Shown here one piece after another: positions 57,586-64,000 of a stretch of 64,000 nt of DNA. The stretch's first letter is position 1. Every line of letters begins with the position of its first letter. The stretch is from positions 108,611,360 to 108,675,359 of the forward strand of contig NC_081184.1 of the NCBI RefSeq assembly GCF_029867415.1, in the 5' to 3' direction. Under the pieces are notes generated by a model, which was given only the letters and a program-made list of their open reading frames with translations, had not been told where the DNA came from and did not search any database. Made by a program: the position numbers and the translations under genes. This stretch comes from Vicia villosa (Eukaryota > Streptophyta > Magnoliopsida > Fabales > Fabaceae).

Positions 57586-60500
57586 TGTAACACGGTGAAC
57601 TGACTTTAATTTTTTGTAAGCAACCAATGTTGCGGTAAGCATGAGTCGCCACCGACTTTTATTTTGTCCAATGTTAGGAAAGGTAAAAAGTACAGAAAAA
57701 GACCTTTTTGAAAGAAAACGGGCTCGGGGGGTAAGTTATGAAAAGGGAAGGTGCAAGCACCCTTTTCATCCGTAGTTATCTACGGGCTCTTAACTTGCTT
57801 AGCTCATATTTGTTTGTTTTTTAGTTGAAAATGAGTATAAGGACTTTAGCGTAAATGCGTAGCCTTAGTTTTTTGAAATAATATTGAAAAGATGTTTTTA
57901 ATTGAGCTAGGCATATTAAGAGCACTACCCTAAATAGTTGGTCTTTTTCTATGCCTTTTAAAGTTCCTAGGACTATCCATACTATATAGAAGTAGGTAGT
58001 CCTTGTTTATATTGGACGTGCGGGTCATCGAAGGATCATCGAGGTCGTTGAAGGCAACAAGTAGAGATACCTTAGCAATCCGAAGGGACTATCATCATTT
58101 ATCGAAGGCAACAATTCGAGGGACCAGATCATGTATTCGTAGGCAACACTTTGAGGGTTATCGAGGGACCATGATCTTTGATGATTTTTAATCGAGGGAC
58201 AATTTGCTATTGGTACCTCTACATTTCGAGGGACACGACCATTATTAGTTTGTAAGGCAACCAAGAGGGGCGTACCCTAGGGGTGGGTGTGTGTAAGTGT
58301 GTTGTATTCAATTATGATTTATCTTATATTTTTTAATGAGCTATCGTTCAATTCGAGCTTTCCATACACGCCCTAGTTTAAGCATACATCTAACACAATA
58401 AAAATACGGAAACTAAAAGTGCAGGAAAGTAAAGATTTTCACTATAATATTTACATTTTGACCTATATACATTCTAATACTTGAATAAAAACGATAAAAC
58501 AAACATACATGCGCCATACACAGAGTTTGAGGTGAGAGAAGAAATCGAGAGAAGGTAAAAAAGTTAATTAGCGAATTAAATTAAATTGAGACTACTTGAT
58601 AAAATCCTAAATTTAAAACTAATTATTAAGTTATCTACATAATTAACTAACCTAAATCTATTAAATTGTTTGTGATTTTTATGTTAATAAAAACTAATTA
58701 ACTTATTTACAACTAATTGAAAAAATTAAATTAAAAAAAAACTAGCCTAATTAAACTAATTTATCTAAATTCAATTATTTGGTATTTTTAGTGATTTAAT
58801 TAATAAACTAAGCTAAGATTCTAATTAAAAAGTTTTTTGTAATCAAATGAAAAAAGGATATTTGTTGGGCTGTAGAGGCAAAGGCCCAAAAATGAAAATG
58901 AATTAACCCCTAGGGGGTATGCTCGCTGCAAGGAGGTGCTGAGTTAGCAATTTGGTTAGGCTAAACAACCATCCAAGGCCCAAGTTCAAAATTAGAACCA
59001 ATCAAACCTAACAATGTGAAGTAGTCCGCCTCCACCTGTTTCTCTTCCACGCTTGTTTGGTTTGCTTCTCAAAATCTCTCTATTTCCAATCCTTCCCTGC
59101 AAAAAGAACAAACATCAAACACATGATAATGCTCACCATTTTTCTCTCGATCTACATATGCAACTCGTAACGCGATGCTGAATCATTGATCGGAGGTGTC
59201 ACGCGTCTGAATGGTAGCGTTGGGCTGCGAACGGACATCGTCGGAAGGGAGCAACGAACCAGGGAAGCGTGGACGGAGGCTTCGCAGGGGGGAGGATCGG
59301 AGTGATTCCGGCGGTTGTGTCCGTCGGGAGCGAGGTCGTGATTTGAAGGGCGATGGTTTGTCGCTATTATTGCCGGTGTTGGTCGCCGGTGGTGGTTGTC
59401 CGATGGTGATGGCGGATTCGCGGCTGTGAGGTTCGTCGGAGCGATAGAAGTGGCGAGTCGGAGTTGCGGCGGCCATTTTGGTGTCACACGGAGGGAACAA
59501 GATCTGGGGCTTGATCTGATTTTTGTGCTTTCATCTTTCTCTTCCAATTCAACTCAATTTTGTTCCTGCAAAAATCTGTATACAAAAACTTGTGATGCTT
59601 ATGTGTTAATAAAGTTTATGCTTAGAAATTATGCAAGTGGTGATGAATATCTAAGTTACTGTTTTTTAAAGGTTTATTCTTTGTGTGTATTTTTTATGTC
59701 ATATGGTGAAGTGATTTGTGATTGCAGCAAGTTTTTTTGTTGTGCCATGGTTCATGTGAAAAAATAAAAATAAAAGGTTCATGTTACAGTAAGAAAATAT
59801 GATTAGTAATATGGTATTCGGAAATTGTTATGTCTGCCGTGAATAATAAGGTGGATAATAAGATAGGAAAATAATGAGTGGATAATGTGAATTTGTTAGT
59901 AAAAAATATTAATAGTCAATGTATACAAATTCAGTAAAATAGTTAGTGTATACTAATATAATAACAATTAGTTAGAATATAACAAAAAAAACAAATCATT
60001 AGGTATATCATCATATGGCATCAAACGAATTAAGATTAGAACATAAGAAAATCGAAAATAAAAGGGAGGCCTCATATTGAGAATCATCGGCCAAATTAAA
60101 AAAGATTGTAAAAACATTTTAAACAAAAAGAGATAAAAAAGTTTGTGAGGGTTTGTGAGGAATTGTTAGAAAATTGTTAGTTAGAAAATTGTTAGTGAGA
60201 AAGTTGTTAGTGAGGAGTGCTCTATTTATAGACTGAGAATTAGGTTAAAACCATTCCTAAAAAGGAAATGATCCAACCCAAAGGCCCATGGACCTTCTTG
60301 ATCCACAAGATTAAGAACCTGGTCGTACTTGTGTCCAGGTGCGTCCAGGTGCAAAAAAGATTAAAAAAAAGTTTAAAAAGATGGAAATGCACCAAGCGGG
60401 AATTGAACCCGTGACCTTTTGTATGTAAGCCTTACTTCCTAACCAACTGAGCTATATTATTTATTTGAAATAAAAAGCCAATTGAAAGTGTATGAAGCAT

Positions 60501-60692
60501 CGGCCAGCATTTTCTATTTATTAAAATATAAGCAATTTTAAGAGTAAACTACTATATTTTAAAATAGAATTTGAATCGAATATTTATAAAATTCAGGATG
60601 TAAATGAACCCAAGATTTTATAAAATCCAATTTTGAAAACAAGTTTGAAAATTTTTGTCACTAAAAGTGTGGGCAAATTTTGGGGTATGACA
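57586..60692 (-). mobile_element. Family C LTR, second full copy
   Basis: 3107 bp, offset by exactly 7408 from the first copy, bounded by primer site and polypurine tract. It carries the same TATA box (60222-60230), tRNA-like relic (60387-60459) and GC-rich island (59183-59500). Confidence 0.92.
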
Positions 60693-62921
60693 GCTGCCCC
60701 TGTTCAATCTTCTTAAACCTGAAGAGGTAGATTGGCACGTCTGCCAATCGTGATCTGAAGGTGGAAGAGGATTGAACACTAGAATACCAAGAAATTTGCC
60801 CTTGCGGATGTAGGGATTTTTAGCGGAGATGGGCTTAGAGATGCCATCTAGCTGAGTGGGGGGGTCATGCTTCCCAGCGTGTGTATATGATAGATCTTCA
60901 GAATGTTTGGGGTTCAAGCTTCCAAACGTATATCTCGGATAGAGATTCATAGATTTTCGGGGTTCGAGCTTCCGAAACATTTCTGTCGTAGACTTCAGAT
61001 TATCCGGGGTTCAAGCTTCCGGAACATTTCTGGCATAGCATTCAAGTCATCCGGGGTTCAGGCTTCCGGAACATATCTGGCGTAGGACATCAGAACGAGT
61101 TATTCATTGAACCATATCTGAAGAGGAATACCAGAACGGGTCGTACATTAGACCATATCTGGAAGTAGGACATCAGAACGAGTTATTCATTAAACCATAT
61201 CTGAAGAGGAATACCAGAACGGGTTGTACTTTAGACCATATCTGGAAGTAGGACATCAGAACGAGTTATTCATTAAACCATATCTGAAGAGGAATACCAG
61301 AACGGGTCGTACATTAGACCATATCTGGAAGTAGGACATCAGAACGAGTTATTCATTAAACCATATCTGAAGAGGAATACCTGAACGGGTCGTACATTAG
61401 ACCATATCTGGAAGTAGGACATCAGAACGAGTTATTCATTAAACCATATCTGATGAAGGATGTCAGAACGAGTCGTACATTAGACCATATCTGATGAAGG
61501 ATGTCAGAACGAGTCGTACATTAGACCATATCTGATGAAGGATGTCAGAACGAGTCGTACATTAGACCATATCTGAAAGAGCCATACTTTAGGCTGTATT
61601 TAATTTTGTTGACGATAGTAGCCTGACCGATTGGTCGACCTGAAAGATAAAGTTAGTTTTATGCAATGTCATGATGTATGTATTGTATGTTTTTTGAAAT
61701 GAATGAGACTGTTATGCATATTTCATGAGATGTATGATGTATGAATGCAAATGTTGTTAATGATGATAGTAAATTGTATCAATGTTTTGCGGGGAAAATA
61801 AATCCCTGTCTGTTCAACGCCTTTGAGAGATTATTTGAATCTCGACTTGACTGCCCCAGATGAATTGGACAATTACATGTCGTGCCCCTTGTACACATTG
61901 GCGTTTTAGCCAACTGAGTCAGTCATGGGAAATCTTTCTGCTTTTCGGAGCATTACTAAAGCATGCCTGTCGGGAGGGCTTCCTGAGATTTGTGCTACCA
62001 CAAGTAACCTGCCCCAGTATCATGAGTTTAGGAACGATGCCCCTGATTGATCAACGCTTCTGAGAGAGTCTTCGAGTCTTGACTTGATTGCCCCAGATAT
62101 GTGAACTCTTACTCAAAAGGGTATTCAACTTTTTTTTGTGCCCCTGAGGGTGATCAGTATTTGAGATATTCTCGCTCGAACTCAACGGAGTTCTGAAGAC
62201 AACTTGTCCCTTGAGAGGAAAATTTTTTTTTTCATCTGCAGTTCATGATGGAAGCTTTCCTGGTGTCAAGTACTTGTTCATATGCAAAGAATGTTTAGTA
62301 TGAGAAATATAATTTTAATGCAAAGTTCATGTTTGTCTTGAAGTTTAAAGATTTTTTTTTTTTTGAAAGGATGTCAAAACATCGATTTTTTTTTTATGAA
62401 AGGTGGCGCAATACCAACTCAAGTGTTTAGCAAAACTCCTAGGAGTCAGTTTACCGTATTATCGTTACAGTATGCTTTCGAATTAACCCTGCCTCAATTA
62501 GGACTTTTAAAGGTTGTAACGTGGCCAGGTTCACGGTTTTTAGAAGAAAGGATTTTTAGGCTCGAAATTTTATTGGTGCCCACCCCCTTCGTGATGTTCT
62601 CCAACCTAAGCTCAGTTAACTCGATGTGAGCGTTCATTCTTCAAGAGGAGTTTGAGATGATTGAGGAATCAATGAGGTGTTTGGTCATGGCAATCACTAT
62701 ACATCTTGTTCTTGGTGTCTGATCACATGATCTTGAATTTATGGTCACACGACTTTTCCCTTTTGTTGAGGATCTTTTTTGTTTCCCTAACTTTTGCCTG
62801 GACAAATTCTTTTGAATTCCGGGTTTGACGTCCAGCGGGATGCCCTAACTTTTGCCTAAGTCACTTGTTTCGAGTTGTTGACTCAGCAAACTTTCTTTTC
62901 TTTTCTTCTTTTTTTTCATTC

Positions 62922-62970
<49 letters not shown>

Positions 62971-64000
62971 ACAAATCATGTGACCCTGAGACATCTTCGA
63001 TTGATTGGAAATATTGTGACTGCCTCATTTTTTGATTGACGAGGGATGACCATTCTGGTATTGACTTTTCCTCAATATTTTGAAAGGTAGCCATTGTTGT
63101 ATCCTTGGATACGTGCTCCTGATGAATGTTGAATGCTCGATCAAGTTAACTGAGCACTACCCTGCCCCTGGGTTAAATATGAGGGTTTTTTCGTATAGAA
63201 GAGAAAACTCCTACTTCAAGGCTCAAAGGGGTTGACAAGGGATTAACTTCCTTATATCTCCAGTGTTTGGGAATTTGAAACAATGCCTGTACATCATCAA
63301 CAGGGTTTTACTCGAAAGCACACCATTTGAGATTATTGGTATTATGTGTTCGTCATTCTCCCTTCAGAGTCATCATGCTTTATCACAGAGAGCTTGGTAT
63401 CACAAGCAAATAAGAACATATTAGAGCGAGAGCGAATGAATTTTTACAAGACAAACACATCCAATGCATCGTTATTATAGTTCAAAAACAAACAAGTATT
63501 GCATATAGACAGTATTAACAAGAACAAGAAAGATTACGCATGAAAATGCATGAGAAATTACGAATTGCCAACATTGAGGAGATTTTCTCCGTATGGACTT
63601 ATTGCTTCAGAAGGTCCATTGAGTCGAAGGAGAACTTCAAATCTGGCCTGCAGGTGTGAATATGATAGCCTTTGCATCAATCAAGTCTTGTACCTTATCT
63701 CGGACTGGTTGGCAATTATCGATCGATTGACCAAGTGCCCTAGAGAGGAAACCAAACCCAACGTTCGTATCTGAACTACAGATTACTTCTAAGAAGAAGA
63801 TTCTGACGAAGCCACAAAGGAGTTGTAAGTATCAAGCTTTAGGGATTTGAGGCAGAAAATGAGAAGCTCGTTGTCTGGAAACCTGTTATGCAATAATTTG
63901 AATGCAAATGCATATGCAATGTTTTCAAGGATCTTTTTGGAACCCAATTTGCAACATTGAAATGTAGTTGCAGCTTTGTTGAAGAACTTCGACTTCCATC
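60693..64000 (-). mobile_element. Tandem family C, internal copy 3 (runs off the right edge)
   Basis: It matches 53285-56588 of copy 2, with a T-run about four bases longer (62930-62968). The first three substitutions I could find against copies 1 and 2 are all near the end (63727, 63761 and 63895). The minisatellite is at 61084-61578. A third LTR is expected beyond the window. Confidence 0.88.
61084..61578 (-). repeat. 83-bp / 41-bp minisatellite, second copy
   Basis: Same organisation and unit number as at 53676-54170, shifted by 7408. Confidence 0.93.

Overview
This is eukaryotic, plant nuclear DNA. It is AT-rich, has one spliced plant developmental gene, and is otherwise almost entirely nested and decayed transposable elements. 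Several long elements begin TGTCATACCCCAAAATTTGC (or TGTTATACC...) and are followed by a TGGCGACTCTGCTGGGGA primer-binding site. One of them has an extra ORF upstream of gag. Both traits are described for Ogre-type Ty3/gypsy elements, which are abundant in large legume genomes, so a legume, probably of the pea/vetch tribe, is the best guess. The species itself is inferred, not shown.

Layout, left half. 1-3234 is a minus-strand Ogre-related LTR running off the left edge. 3479-6722 is the left part of a plus-strand Ty3/gypsy element of Tekay/Del type (LTR, Met-type primer site, gag with a stop, start of protease). About 6723-18201 is a decayed CACTA transposon with a minus-strand TNP2-like transposase. 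Into it a 1.36 kb foldback Mutator-like element (10172-17334) has jumped, leaving a 9-bp target duplication. Into that element's right end a full-length 5.8 kb L1-type LINE (11529-17319, minus) has jumped, leaving a 14-bp duplication. A second LINE ORF1 relic follows at 18295-18767.

Middle. 18800-22150 is the only low-copy-looking stretch. It carries a two-exon WUSCHEL-related homeobox gene, best matching WOX2 (20532-21372, plus). 22151-26340 holds an AT microsatellite, an unrecognised broken ORF, a GC-rich MITE-like insert and part of a gypsy-type LTR. 26347-29324 is the 3' half of a Ty1/copia element (minus) whose pol frame is kept but carries four stop codons.

Right half. An Ogre (29325 onward, plus: 4.0 kb LTR, ORF1 with one stop, gag) sits inside the copia integrase region. 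Its gag is interrupted at 36686 by a second, non-coding Ogre-like element with two young LTRs (36686-39186 and 45394-47306, the second truncated). At 47306 this joins, through a short apparently copied filler, to a minus-strand tandem array of a third non-coding family. That array reads internal(partial)-LTR-internal-LTR-internal(partial), with a 7408-bp period and near identity between copies, and runs off the right edge.

How the parts relate: the coding Ogre and the non-coding families share LTR start and primer site, and the two whose 3' ends are visible share a polypurine tract. The non-coding families therefore look like parasites of an Ogre-like machinery. Insertion order readable from the nesting is copia, then Ogre, then the 36686 element, then the deletion/fusion with the tandem array; separately CACTA, then foldback MULE, then LINE.
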